Made by a program: the position numbers and the translations under genes
The notes under the pieces: model-generated
The model's input: the letters and a program-made list of their open reading frames with translations, nothing else
Told to the model about the DNA's origin: nothing
Database searches by the model: none
Shown here: one piece after another, positions 18,468-27,261 of the stretch
Numbering within the stretch: position 1 is the first letter of the stretch
Layout of the letters: each line of letters starts with the position of its first letter
Source of the DNA: Gammaproteobacteria bacterium
Lineage (GTDB): Bacteria; Pseudomonadota; Gammaproteobacteria; Chromatiales; Chromatiaceae
Direction of reading: 5' to 3'
Length of the DNA: 59,776 nucleotides
Assembly (NCBI GenBank): GCA_020445415.1
Contig: JAGRGP010000006.1
Span: 1 to 59,776, forward strand

Positions 18468-19349
18468 TCAAGGAATTACCTTGGCTCCTTGTTCAGTGAT
18501 CCAGCCATCTACCAGTGTTCGAGGTGTGATATCGAAATAAACATTCTTCACGCTGATGGCTGATGGTTTCGGTGTCCCGAGTTCTTCGGGATCCATTGAC
18601 TCCAGTGTAAAGCTCTCCATGTCCGGAAGCCGTTGTTTAAAGCTTTCATAGCAGACGTAAAAGGGGACCCTTTGATCCCGGGAAGCCAGGGCCAGCAGGT
18701 AAGTTCCTGCCTTGTTAACGACTGCGCCATCTTCAAGGATGCAATCCGCGCCGGTCAATGCGACAGCGGCCTCTCTGCAAAAGATACCGATCTGGGCGTC
18801 GGTGATTAGCGTGACCGGAATCTTCATGCCGGATAGCAGGGTTGCCAGATTGCGGCCCTCGTAAAGTGGTCGAGATTCACTGACGATTACCCGGATGCCC
18901 CGGCCTTTCAATTGCCGAAATACCTCCACGACTGTCGAGCTGAGGCTGTGAGTGATTATCGTACTGTTCGGTTCAATCATTCGGGCGGCGTTGCGGGCGG
19001 CCGCCCGCGAGGCATGGATGGATAATTCTTCGAGCGAATGGGCGGCCGTGATCGCGGTTGCCCGGGCGAATTCCAAATCGTGTTTCGCAAGGGTGCCGAG
19101 GGAATTACGCCATTGTTGAAGCAGATTCCAAACGGGCGCCATGCTGGGACGGGTGTGGGCGAGCTGGTCTGCGGCGAGATTTAGATATGTGATGAGCTCC
19201 TCGGTCGACCTCGCCCGGTATTGCCGCGCGGTCTCCGCGGCGATACGCAATCCCATTCTGGCCAGTTCGCTGGCGCCAAGAGTCCGGTCGTCGCGCAACG
19301 CCTGTATTGCGACCGTAAGCGAAGAATATTGGTCAACGGGTTTCATCAC
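18468..19349 (-). CDS. eIF2B alpha/beta/delta-like protein (sugar-phosphate isomerase family, R15P-isomerase-like)
   Basis: 293 residues. An N-terminal helical domain (1-110) precedes the Rossmann-like eIF2B/MtnA domain with 'IITHSLSSTVVEVFRQL', 'VSESRPLYEGR' and 'GADCILEDGAVVNKAGT'. In bacteria and archaea this fold is used for methylthioribose-1-phosphate and ribose-1,5-bisphosphate isomerases. The catalytic Asp is present in 'LEDGAVVNKAG'. In MtnA a Cys sits near the 'THS' segment, where this protein has Ser-Leu-Ser-Ser, so I could not confirm that residue. It is longer at the N-terminus than minimal forms. It reads away from the acl operon and shares a 329-base divergent region with it. 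If it makes ribulose-1,5-bisphosphate it would connect nucleotide salvage to a Calvin cycle, but no RuBisCO is in the window. Confidence 0.8.
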   Translation of the reverse strand: MMKPVDQYSSLTVAIQALRDDRTLGASELARMGLRIAAETARQYRARSTEELITYLNLAADQLAHTRPSMAPVWNLLQQWRNSLGTLAKHDLEFARATAITAAHSLEELSIHASRAAARNAARMIEPNSTIITHSLSSTVVEVFRQLKGRGIRVIVSESRPLYEGRNLATLLSGMKIPVTLITDAQIGIFCREAAVALTGADCILEDGAVVNKAGTYLLALASRDQRVPFYVCYESFKQRLPDMESFTLESMDPEELGTPKPSAISVKNVYFDITPRTLVDGWITEQGAKVIP

Positions 19350-19678
19350 GCAGACAAGCTTGAAGTGTTGCGGCCGGTGCTGGGACCGTTTGGTCCCGGC
19401 TATGGGCTTTGGGGCAAGCCCAGGTAAATTCCTGATTCCCCCAATCCAGTTGTACTTGATCAGGATTGGACAAATTGAATAAACAGGGACGCGCTGTCCG
19501 GCGGATAACGATTGAATTAGCGTTCATTTACCAAATAGGGGCTGTCAAAAGCCAATAAATGTCTATAATCTGACAATACCACGGATAATTTAAGATAATA
19601 ATTATAGAAACGGATTTCGTTAACTATCACAAGCAACCCTGACAGTAGTACTCACCAGCCATCGGGAGCGGTCTAGCT
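19350..19678. other. Divergent intergenic region upstream of aclBA
   Basis: 329 bases between the eIF2B-like gene (minus) and aclB (plus). The half next to acl (19500-19640) is AT-rich and carries a good sigma-70-like promoter, listed separately. No coding frame is supported. Confidence 0.6.
19542..19569 (+). promoter_or_regulatory. Sigma-70-like promoter for aclBA
   Basis: CTGTCA at 19542-19547 (four of six to TTGACA), a 16-base spacer, and a perfect TATAAT at 19564-19569. The predicted leader to the aclB ATG is about 100 bases. Found by eye; no start site is known. Confidence 0.5.
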
Positions 19679-20950
19679 ATGCAGATCACCGGTATGTATT
19701 GGGGCGCGAAGCTCCTGGAGTATGTGGATTATCCTACCTCGGAAGTGTTAGGTCCCGAGGCGAGCGGCGATCAGATCAAAGAGTTGATCGGACGTTGGGG
19801 AGAGATTTTTGTCAAGCCGATGTTCAAGGGAGGGGTAGGGAAGAAAGGCAAGGCGGGCCTGCTGGGACGGGCTAAGAATCTTGCTACTGCGATGAAGGAG
19901 AAGGAGCGGCTCTATTTTGCCGAGCATTTTCACAATAACACCCGCGCCAAGGCCGAGGGAGTTACCTTTGAAGGCGCAGTCCCGGCTGAGTACGAAGTTT
20001 ATTTTTCAATCACCGACAGCACCATATATCGCGCTCCGGTAATCACCATTACCCATCATGGGGGCATGGATATCGAGGAGCTTCCTCCGGACAAAATCGC
20101 CTGCATTCCATTCGACCCGTTGACCGGCCTCAAGGGGTTCGTGGTTTCCAACGCCCTGCGGAAGATCAACGCACCACAAGAACTGGTTAGTCCGTTGGTG
20201 CAGAATCTCCCCAAACTTTGGGAGCTTTACCATAACTACAGTATGACTACGTTAGAACTGAATCCCATCCGCATGATGCCGGTAGAGAAGGGCAAACTGG
20301 CTCCCTTGGCATGTGATTTCAAATGTGCCTTTGACGCAGATGATCCAAACTGGAGGAGGCTGGGCTTACCGTCGGATCTGGACGCCTCGGGTTACTCCGA
20401 TTTTGAGCAAGAGGTCAACGCCTTACGAACTTATCAGGGTCAGTCCGATGTCTTCGTGATCAACCAGCAGGGCACCATCACCGCAATGACCTTCGGAGGT
20501 GGCGCGAACGCTTTGGTAACCGAACAATTGGGAGATTCGGCAACTATCTCGTCAGATTTTGGGGGTAATCCACCCTACGAGAAGATGCATGACATTTCTC
20601 GTATCGTCTATAAATACTGGCTGGCTCAATCCAACGTGCTCTTCATCATAGGAGGAAAGGCCAATAACACGGATATCTACGAGACATTCCGTGCCATGGC
20701 GGACGCCCTGCGGGATCATTTTCACCATGTTGCCCCCCAGCCACTTTACGTCGTGGTAGGCCGTGGTGGCCCTAATCTCATTCGGGGCATGGGCTATTTG
20801 CGGGATACCCTGGATGGGCTCGGATTACCCTACCAGATGTTTGGCTACGATTCCGCAATGAGTGAGGTGGTCAACTTTGCCCAAGCCGCGGATAAATGGA
20901 TGAAGGCGGGAGGGCGCGAGATCGTGGCCAGGAGGATGGGGATTAGTTAA
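19679..20950 (+). CDS. aclB: ATP-citrate lyase, SucC-like (small) subunit
   Basis: 423 residues. With the large subunit it cleaves citrate with ATP and CoA to acetyl-CoA and oxaloacetate, the key step of the reductive TCA cycle. An ATP-grasp part is visible at about 1-240 ('EIFVKPMFKGGVGKKGKAGLLGRAKN', 'YSMTTLELNPI'), followed by a CoA-ligase-like domain ('AMTFGGGANALVTEQLGD', 'YVVVGRGGPNLIRGM'). It starts with an ATG after a GGGAG sequence and is first in an operon with aclA 77 bases downstream. A succinyl-CoA synthetase beta subunit is the alternative family, but the partner with a fused citrate-synthase domain excludes it. Confidence 0.93.
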   Translation: MQITGMYWGAKLLEYVDYPTSEVLGPEASGDQIKELIGRWGEIFVKPMFKGGVGKKGKAGLLGRAKNLATAMKEKERLYFAEHFHNNTRAKAEGVTFEGAVPAEYEVYFSITDSTIYRAPVITITHHGGMDIEELPPDKIACIPFDPLTGLKGFVVSNALRKINAPQELVSPLVQNLPKLWELYHNYSMTTLELNPIRMMPVEKGKLAPLACDFKCAFDADDPNWRRLGLPSDLDASGYSDFEQEVNALRTYQGQSDVFVINQQGTITAMTFGGGANALVTEQLGDSATISSDFGGNPPYEKMHDISRIVYKYWLAQSNVLFIIGGKANNTDIYETFRAMADALRDHFHHVAPQPLYVVVGRGGPNLIRGMGYLRDTLDGLGLPYQMFGYDSAMSEVVNFAQAADKWMKAGGREIVARRMGIS

Positions 20951-21027
20951 CGGGGGATAGCCCATCGGGGCTTCAACATACCCTGGCAGCCGGTAACCGG
21001 TTGCCGGATTTACTCAGGGGACTTCAT

Positions 21028-23757
21028 ATGCATCAGCAGGGCGTAGCGGCTTTTCCTCACTATTTCGTCGGTATCAATTCGTTAGCCGAACTGGCAACAC
21101 GGCAAGACCGCGTGTGTGTGTTGAATATAACCGGCGGTGAAAGTCGTAGTGTCACGCCGGTCAGCCACACCTATTCTCGGGGCAATATCGTGTGCGGTAC
21201 CGCACCTGGACGGCTCGGTACGGTGATGAAAACTCCCATTGGAGACATCCCCGTTTACAATAATATTGCCGAGGCACTGGAAGCGGGCCACCGGTTTAAC
21301 GTGGTGGTTATCTACCTCCCTCCCTCCGGGGTTCGGGATGGTGTCCTGGAGGCGTTACGCATCAATCCGGATATAAACAAGATCGTCATCCTCACCGAGA
21401 AGGTGCCAGTGCACGATGCCCGGATAATCCGCTCTCTTGGCCAGATGTATGGTGTGGACATTTTCGGTGCCAACTGCCTGGGGATTGCCGACGCCCATAA
21501 TCGGGTGCGTATCGGTGGAGCCCTGGGAGGGAACTCCCCGGCGGAGTCGTTGCTTCCTGGATCAGTAGCCATTTTCTCAAACTCTGGTAACTTCACCACC
21601 ACCATCGCCGTTTATCTGGCTACTGCCGGGTGGGGCACGACGGTTTCGATTTCCTCGGGCAAGGATGTGTACATCCACTATTCTGCCGCCGAGTTCACCC
21701 ACGCTTTTCATAACGATTACCGCTCCAAGGTTGCGGTGATGTATATCGAGCCCGGCGGATATTACGAAAAGAATCTTGAATTTGAAAAACCGGTGATCGC
21801 ATGTGTCGTTGGCCGATGGAAGGCGAAACTGACCCGAGCCTGCGGCCACGCGGGGGCGATTTCCGGGAGCGGCGACAGCGCGGCGGCCAAGGAAAAGTGG
21901 TTCATGGAAAAGTTCGGGGTGGATGCGATCTTCACACCTGATAATCCGGTGTGTACCAAGAAAGGCGCGGTTGTGGTCAATATTGCCCATCTTCCCCTGG
22001 CGATGAATGCGGTGATGAAACTCAACGAGGTGAGGCCCGACTTCAACCCCAAAGGTAATCTTTCTCTCAAATGCTGGTTCAGTAACACTCAGGGTATCGA
22101 TCTGCCCAAACATCTGGATCCTCCGGTAGTCAAGGCCATTGAACCCTATGACCAGCAAGTCGAAGGGCTGGGGGAACAAGTCGGCGCTGTTTTCCCGCGT
22201 CAGTCCATGAAGGACGCTTCAGGCGCCTCGATGATGGATCCGCGGACTCAAGTGACCAAGGTGCACGGCACCAGCGTCCTTGATGCCTCGACGCATTCGT
22301 TCGAGGACAATGTGATTAAAAGCTTGATCCGGGAGTATCCCGACGACCGGGGTGCCGCGCTGGCCAATGTAGCCCTAAACGCCTACGTCAACCAGCACGG
22401 TAGCGTGGGATTGGCTGCCGCAGAAGCCTCGCGGGCCGCCGGCAACAGCCCTAATACGGCTTTGTGCGCGGCGCTTGCACTGCAGGGACCCCGCCAAGTG
22501 GCGCCGGCCAGTCAAGCGGTATCTACCCTGATTGGACTGTTCAAAAAGAGCGGTTTAAAGGATCCTAATGATGTCGATTTTGATTTTTCGTCGCTCGTGA
22601 AAGAGGCGCTAGAGGGAGAGGCGAGGTCGCACTTGGTGTCTGATGCCGACTGCGACAAGGGGGCCGCCATGTTGCAAGCGATCGACGAACGTGGCGTCAA
22701 ATCGGTTTTCGTCGAGTTTGTCGGTGCGCTAGCTAAGGAGTCTGGAGGGCGGGTGCGTGCTCAGGTCATCGTGGCGGCGATCGCCCTCCACCTCGGTTGG
22801 AAGGCTTTGATGCGTAAGCGTATCGCACCGTTTACCTTGGTGAATCTTCCTTGGCATTTTCGGATATTCAGTACCGTGGTAGGCGCGGCTGCGAGTGCCG
22901 ATTCTCAGACTGGCGACAGTTTTTGCGGTGTGAAGAACACCGAATTGATGGGGCAGTGGCAATTTGCCGAGACTGCCCATCTGGCACTTTTCGGTTCCCG
23001 CCCGGGAAAGGAAGATCTGTTCGCATTCTCGGTATTGCTGGGGCTGATTATCAGCAACGGACCGGGTACGATTTCCGCCCAAGGACCCAAGGGTTCGGTA
23101 AGCGCCGACGGTCCTGAGGCTCCGGAACGGGTTCAAATCAACAAGTGCTACATCGGCTTCCTGACACATACCGGTTATGCTCATGGTGGCAACGGGTTCG
23201 AGGCAATATCGTTTTTGTTGGAGCGATTTCGTGATGCCCAGCTCGCGGATCCGGGGGACCGTGATCATGGGCTGAATTTGAAAGAGATGGCTGCTGCCTA
23301 TGCCCGGGAGTACCAAGCCTACAAGAAGAAGGCAAAGGCCGAGGGTGAACTCTCGTATTTTAAGATTCCCTGCGTGAATCATCCGGTGTTCAAGGGGGAA
23401 GACGTCAACTATGATCCTCGCGAAGTGTTCGTAGGCGAACTTCTTGAAACCCGTGGAAGCTACAATGTGTTTCTCGATTTCTATCATGAGTTGGTGCAGG
23501 CGCTTTTCACCACGGGAGTGAGCCGCAATGTCTACTGCGTGAATATCGATGCGGTCATCGCGGTAATTTTGCTGAAGATGCTATGGAAGCCGTTTATGGA
23601 CGGCAGCATCAGCGAAAGCACCATGGAGTATGCCGCATTCACTACCTTTATATTCAGCAGAATGCTTGGTACTGCCGCCGAGATAGATGACCACACAAAC
23701 AGGGGACGGGATTTGGATACCCGCACACCTGCAAGCCAGTGCCGGTATGTGGGGTGA
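21028..23757 (+). CDS. aclA: ATP-citrate lyase, large subunit (SucD-like plus citrate-synthase-like)
   Basis: 909 residues. I start at ATG 21028 because AGGGG sits 7 bases upstream; an in-frame TTG at 21001 would add nine residues. The SucD-like half has the autophosphorylated His274 in 'ACGHAGAISGSGDSAA'. The C-terminal citrate-synthase-like half (about 620-909) ends with 'GVSRNVYCVNIDAVIAVILLK' (key: NVYCVNIDAVIAV) bearing the expected Asp. Common bacterial AclA proteins are about 600 residues. This one is some 300 longer, with an extra stretch between the two halves (about 400-600), as I recall for the 'type II' enzymes of Magnetococcus and tubeworm symbionts. It forms one unit with aclB. 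Confidence 0.93.
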   Translation: MHQQGVAAFPHYFVGINSLAELATRQDRVCVLNITGGESRSVTPVSHTYSRGNIVCGTAPGRLGTVMKTPIGDIPVYNNIAEALEAGHRFNVVVIYLPPSGVRDGVLEALRINPDINKIVILTEKVPVHDARIIRSLGQMYGVDIFGANCLGIADAHNRVRIGGALGGNSPAESLLPGSVAIFSNSGNFTTTIAVYLATAGWGTTVSISSGKDVYIHYSAAEFTHAFHNDYRSKVAVMYIEPGGYYEKNLEFEKPVIACVVGRWKAKLTRACGHAGAISGSGDSAAAKEKWFMEKFGVDAIFTPDNPVCTKKGAVVVNIAHLPLAMNAVMKLNEVRPDFNPKGNLSLKCWFSNTQGIDLPKHLDPPVVKAIEPYDQQVEGLGEQVGAVFPRQSMKDASGASMMDPRTQVTKVHGTSVLDASTHSFEDNVIKSLIREYPDDRGAALANVALNAYVNQHGSVGLAAAEASRAAGNSPNTALCAALALQGPRQVAPASQAVSTLIGLFKKSGLKDPNDVDFDFSSLVKEALEGEARSHLVSDADCDKGAAMLQAIDERGVKSVFVEFVGALAKESGGRVRAQVIVAAIALHLGWKALMRKRIAPFTLVNLPWHFRIFSTVVGAAASADSQTGDSFCGVKNTELMGQWQFAETAHLALFGSRPGKEDLFAFSVLLGLIISNGPGTISAQGPKGSVSADGPEAPERVQINKCYIGFLTHTGYAHGGNGFEAISFLLERFRDAQLADPGDRDHGLNLKEMAAAYAREYQAYKKKAKAEGELSYFKIPCVNHPVFKGEDVNYDPREVFVGELLETRGSYNVFLDFYHELVQALFTTGVSRNVYCVNIDAVIAVILLKMLWKPFMDGSISESTMEYAAFTTFIFSRMLGTAAEIDDHTNRGRDLDTRTPASQCRYVG

Positions 23758-23812
23758 GTGGGGAGTGCGGGGGATTCGTCGGTTGCGGCCGAGATTGCCA
23801 TAACCGCTGGCC

Positions 23813-24259
23813 GTGACGGCGCATCAGGAACAACGGTTAATGCCGTTTAGCCGAGAGCAGATATTTAATTTGGTGGCCGACGTCGAGCGGTATCCGGAGT
23901 TCCTGCCTCTGTGGCACCACGCCAAGATAACCCGTTCTCCCGAGGATAGTAGTCTCTACGTAACCGTTCAGACTCTTCAATTGGGGTTGATGATAAAACG
24001 ATTCCGCACGGAGACCCGGCTCCGGTCGCCCGACAGTATCGATGTAAGATCCAGTGATCCGTTGTTCGATCGGTTTCATATTCACTGGTCGTTTGAAACC
24101 GGACCTGACGGAAGCTGTTTAGTCGATTTTTTACTCGACTGCGAAGCGCGCTCGATATTTTTGCGGCCGATGCTGGATCTCCTGTTGCTTGACACCGCCC
24201 GGAGCACTGTTGGGGCATTTGAGCGTCGGGCTCACGCACTGTACGGAGCAGTAAACTGA
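23813..24259 (+). CDS. COQ10/RatA-like START-domain protein, possible quinone-binding protein
   Basis: 148 residues, one START/SRPBCC domain. 'MPFSREQIFNLVADVERYPEFLPLW' (key: EQIFNLVADVERYPEFLPLW) and 'HIHWSFETGPDGSCLVDFLLDCE' are typical of the COQ10/RatA family, whose members bind ubiquinone or, in E. coli, were named as a ribosome-targeting toxin. The start is GTG with no clear ribosome site. It lies between aclA (55 bases upstream, same strand) and rquA (convergent, 23 bases downstream). Families of this kind usually sit beside ssrA/smpB, so its place next to a rhodoquinone gene suggests a quinone carrier or chaperone role here. That role is inference from position. Confidence 0.82.
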   Translation: MTAHQEQRLMPFSREQIFNLVADVERYPEFLPLWHHAKITRSPEDSSLYVTVQTLQLGLMIKRFRTETRLRSPDSIDVRSSDPLFDRFHIHWSFETGPDGSCLVDFLLDCEARSIFLRPMLDLLLLDTARSTVGAFERRAHALYGAVN

Positions 24260-24282
24260 TCCCGGGCGGCGCGGCGGCGTCA

Positions 24283-25020
24283 TTACTTAAGCATGACCAC
24301 CTTTTGATACAAACCACCAAAATAGACTTGTTTCTTGATTGATTTAGGCTGGGTTCCGGTGGATACCCAGTCGGCGATCTCCTCTCTCCATAAATCCAAT
24401 GCAAAGGGTTCCAGTGTTTTGAACACCAACGGCATGAGATAGCGGAGAGGATGGTGTGGCACCGGCCGGTGGTAATCTACGAAAATCAACTTGCCACCCG
24501 GTCGGAGTACCCGCAGTGCTTCACTGATGGCCCGTTTTCTGACGGACATGGGTAACTCGTGCAACAGAAAGAATATCAGTACTTGGTCGAAGGATGCATC
24601 GTCGAACCGAAGGTTTGCGGCATCCTGGCAATGTAGAACAGTCCTTCCGGCAGTCAATTTACCGTGCAGGTTCTCCAGCTGAATCGGTGCAACATCCACT
24701 ACGTCAAGTTGTGCCCCCGATTGATGCCGGGCCGCCAGTTCCGGCGTTAGGTTGCCATAGACGCAAGCAACCTGGAGGGTACGTCCATCGATGCTTGGCC
24801 CTAGTTCATTCAGTGCGGCGTCTCGCAGGTGCGCGTAGTTGCCCCACAGGATGGCATTGATTACCCACTGCTGCTCGAAGAAGCGAAGTCCTCGAGGATG
24901 CAGGTACGCCCACCAGTAGCGCTGTTCCAGATAATCTGGGATAACATCAGGCCGCGCGACGCTATCCAGGTTCCCTCCAATCATAGTTTCAGCGAGCCCG
25001 AAGGCGCTCTTTTTCTGCAT
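24283..25020 (-). CDS. rquA: Rhodoquinone biosynthesis methyltransferase-like protein RquA
   Basis: 245 residues. It converts ubiquinone to rhodoquinone (replacing a methoxy by an amino group) in the characterised Rhodospirillum protein. RquA markers as I remember them: 'YWWAYLHP' at 35-42, 'ILWGNYAHLRDAAL', and the non-canonical SAM motif VACVYG at 84-89 in place of a GxGxG loop. Later class I methyltransferase parts are normal ('FDQVLIFFLLHELP', 'EALRVLRPGGKLIFVDYH'). The C-terminus 'FKTLEPFALDLWREEI' also fits. It is divergent from frdABCD. Rhodoquinone has a low enough potential to drive fumarate reduction, so gene order and function agree. A generic methyltransferase is less likely given the altered motif. 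Confidence 0.88.
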   Translation of the reverse strand: MQKKSAFGLAETMIGGNLDSVARPDVIPDYLEQRYWWAYLHPRGLRFFEQQWVINAILWGNYAHLRDAALNELGPSIDGRTLQVACVYGNLTPELAARHQSGAQLDVVDVAPIQLENLHGKLTAGRTVLHCQDAANLRFDDASFDQVLIFFLLHELPMSVRKRAISEALRVLRPGGKLIFVDYHRPVPHHPLRYLMPLVFKTLEPFALDLWREEIADWVSTGTQPKSIKKQVYFGGLYQKVVMLK

Positions 25021-25509
25021 CGTGGATCCCCCCTCTACCCCTTTGGAAGCAAACAGTCGGCACTGGCCATGACAGAATCAAACAGCCAACCGCGTCAGGT
25101 TACTTCAGGAGTGTATTATTGATTGTAAGCCATCCAACTCAATGAGTAGCATTGGAAAAGGTTCTCATAAAGTTTCGCCACATTCCTTTGCTTATTGTCA
25201 TATTTCCGTATAGCCTTCCACACTATAGTAGGATTCAATGCAAATTGCATATACCTGAGTATAAAAATACTTGCTTGAATCGTGCTCCTGTCAGTAATCT
25301 TGAACACGGAATCGCAGTACAACGCAAAAATAGTGGGGCGTTGGTATGGGGAGCCCGGGGAGCGGCTAATTGTTGCTTAGGCCGGGAATGGTAGGCTTCC
25401 TTTTAGCGGCGCAGTCAGTACACGTACTCATGGTAAAAGAGATAATGACCAGCGGCGTATCGAGCTGGTGGTGCAATCCAAAGGCAGTCGGTACAGACAT
25501 GGAGGGGAC
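25021..25509. other. Divergent regulatory region rquA / frdABCD
   Basis: 489 bases. The middle (25120-25330) is clearly AT-rich against its surroundings. Frames of 60-80 codons on both strands (for example 25116-25322 minus and 25152-25394 plus) show no domain and are not accepted as genes. A perfect 13-base palindrome lies at 25238-25250. A TATAAA at 25260-25265 could be a -10 for frd. I looked for an Fnr-type TTGAT(N4)ATCAA site and did not find one. Confidence 0.5.
25238..25250. promoter_or_regulatory. 13-base perfect palindrome, possible operator
   Basis: ATGCAAATTGCAT, two 6-base arms around a central A, in the AT-rich divergent region and 10 bases before a TATAAA. Its position between rquA and frdA makes it a candidate for joint control of both. 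No regulator can be named. Confidence 0.35.
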
Positions 25510-27261
25510 GTGGAAGTCATAACAACAGATATCGCAATTGTTGGTGCCGGCGGAGCTGGGTTGAGAGCGGCAATTGCCGTTGCCGAAGCCGCGCCAGATC
25601 TCAAGGTGGCGCTAATCTCCAAGGTTTATCCAATGCGCAGCCATACGGTTGCCGCGGAAGGCGGTGCGGCGGGGGTTATCAAGTCCGAAGACAGTCTGGA
25701 AAACCATTTTCATGATACGGTGTCGGGCGGCGACTGGCTGTGTGATCAGGATGCCGTCGAATTATTCATCGAACAGGCGCCCAAGGAATTGATCCAGCTA
25801 GAGCACTGGGGCTGTCCATGGAGTCGCGAGGCCGATGGGCGGGTAGCGGTCAGGCCTTTTGGTGGAATGAAGATCGAACGCACCTGGTATGCGGCCGATA
25901 AGAGCGGTTTCCACATTCTACATACGTTATTCCAGACATCATTACAGTTTCCAACCATCGACCGCTTCGATGAATACTACTGCACCGATCTGCTTGTAGA
26001 AGGGGGCCGATGCCAGGGGCTCACCGCGATGGAGATGCGCACGGGCCGAATAAAGGTGTTTCGGGCCAAGGCAGTAATTATTGCCGCAGGCGGCGCGGGT
26101 TGGATGTTTCCATTTACCACCAACGGAGCGGTAAAGACGGCGGACGGCATGGCGATGGCCTATCGGGCCGGCGTGCCCCTTAAGGATATGGAATTCGTGC
26201 AATATCATCCGACGGGTTTGCCGGGCACCGGTATTCTTCTCACCGAAGGTTGTCGGGGTGAAGGGGGTATTCTCGTAAACAAGGATGGATATCGTTATCT
26301 GCAGGACTACAATCTTGGGCCACCCGATCCATGGCCGCGCAAGAAGGCAATGGAACTAGGCCCACGTGACCGCCTTAGCCAGGCGTTTTGGCACGAGCAG
26401 CAGAAGGGGAGGACCGTCAGCACCAAATGGGGCGATGTGGTGCATCTCGACCTTCGGCATTTGGGAGAAAAGAAGATCGACGAACGATTGCCGCTGGTGC
26501 GAGATCTTGCTCGGAGTTATGTGGGTGCCGACCCGGTTCACGAATTGGTCCCGGTACGCCCCGTAGTGCATTACATGATGGGGGGCATAGATACCAACAT
26601 CGACGCTGCGACGGCGATGCCAGGGTTATATGCGGCGGGTGAGTGCGCCTGTGTCAGCATCAATGGAGCGAACCGCCTGGGATCTAACTCGCTTACCGAG
26701 TTGCTGGTATTTGGGGGGCGCGCGGGACGGCATGCAGCCGAGTACGCACGGAAAACGACGCATCTCACCGAATCGTTAGCGGATCAACTGGGGGAGATGG
26801 CCGCGCAGCGGGTTACCGAGCTGTTTCACAAGGAGGATCAGGGAGAATCGCTTTCGGTGCTCCGTGGCGAAATGAACAAGACCCTTGAGTCCGGTGCCGG
26901 TATCTATCGCACCGAAGACACATTGCAGGAGACTTGTAAGAAGCTTGCCGAATTGCGTGCCCGTTATAGGTGTCTTCACCTTGACGACAAAAGTAAAGTC
27001 TTTAATACCCAATTGGTCTATACCATGGAGCTGGGATCTATGCTCGAGGCGGCACACGCTATGGCGCATTCTGCTTTGCAGCGAAAGGAGTCCAGGGGGT
27101 CTCATCAACGTCTCGATTATACCGAGCGCGATGACGACAATTTCCTGAAACATTCTTTGGCTTACTATGCTGCCGAGGAAGACCCGAGAATTGACTATCA
27201 AGACGTGGTGATTACCCGATCACAACCGGCGGCGCGGGTCTATGGAGGGGCAGAATCATGA
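25510..27261 (+). CDS. frdA: Fumarate reductase flavoprotein subunit
   Basis: 583 residues from the GTG at 25510. I prefer this to an in-frame GTG at 25468 because the product then begins close to the E. coli FrdA start and GGAGGGG is just upstream, though only 2-4 bases away. The FAD site is '[16 protein letters not shown]', and covalent flavin attachment is expected at the His of '[11 protein letters not shown]'. The active-site segment '[26 protein letters not shown]' (key: [20 protein letters not shown]) and '[12 protein letters not shown]' are complete. '[23 protein letters not shown]' closes the flavin domain. It resembles E. coli fumarate reductase more than SdhA. The gene overlaps frdB by four bases. 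In this context the direction is fumarate to succinate. Confidence 0.94.
   Translation: MEVITTDIAIVGAGGAGLRAAIAVAEAAPDLKVALISKVYPMRSHTVAAEGGAAGVIKSEDSLENHFHDTVSGGDWLCDQDAVELFIEQAPKELIQLEHWGCPWSREADGRVAVRPFGGMKIERTWYAADKSGFHILHTLFQTSLQFPTIDRFDEYYCTDLLVEGGRCQGLTAMEMRTGRIKVFRAKAVIIAAGGAGWMFPFTTNGAVKTADGMAMAYRAGVPLKDMEFVQYHPTGLPGTGILLTEGCRGEGGILVNKDGYRYLQDYNLGPPDPWPRKKAMELGPRDRLSQAFWHEQQKGRTVSTKWGDVVHLDLRHLGEKKIDERLPLVRDLARSYVGADPVHELVPVRPVVHYMMGGIDTNIDAATAMPGLYAAGECACVSINGANRLGSNSLTELLVFGGRAGRHAAEYARKTTHLTESLADQLGEMAAQRVTELFHKEDQGESLSVLRGEMNKTLESGAGIYRTEDTLQETCKKLAELRARYRCLHLDDKSKVFNTQLVYTMELGSMLEAAHAMAHSALQRKESRGSHQRLDYTERDDDNFLKHSLAYYAAEEDPRIDYQDVVITRSQPAARVYGGAES

Noticed and set aside
19679..23757. 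Calling the acl pair succinyl-CoA synthetase
   Set aside because: The large subunit has a fused citrate-synthase-like half and is far too long for SucD.
23813..24259. Calling the START-domain gene a toxin (RatA) of a toxin-antitoxin system
   Set aside because: No antitoxin-like partner is adjacent and the neighbouring quinone gene gives a simpler explanation.
25116..25394. Frames of 68 and 80 codons in the rquA-frdA gap
   Set aside because: AT-rich non-coding region, overlapping frames on both strands, no recognisable sequence.
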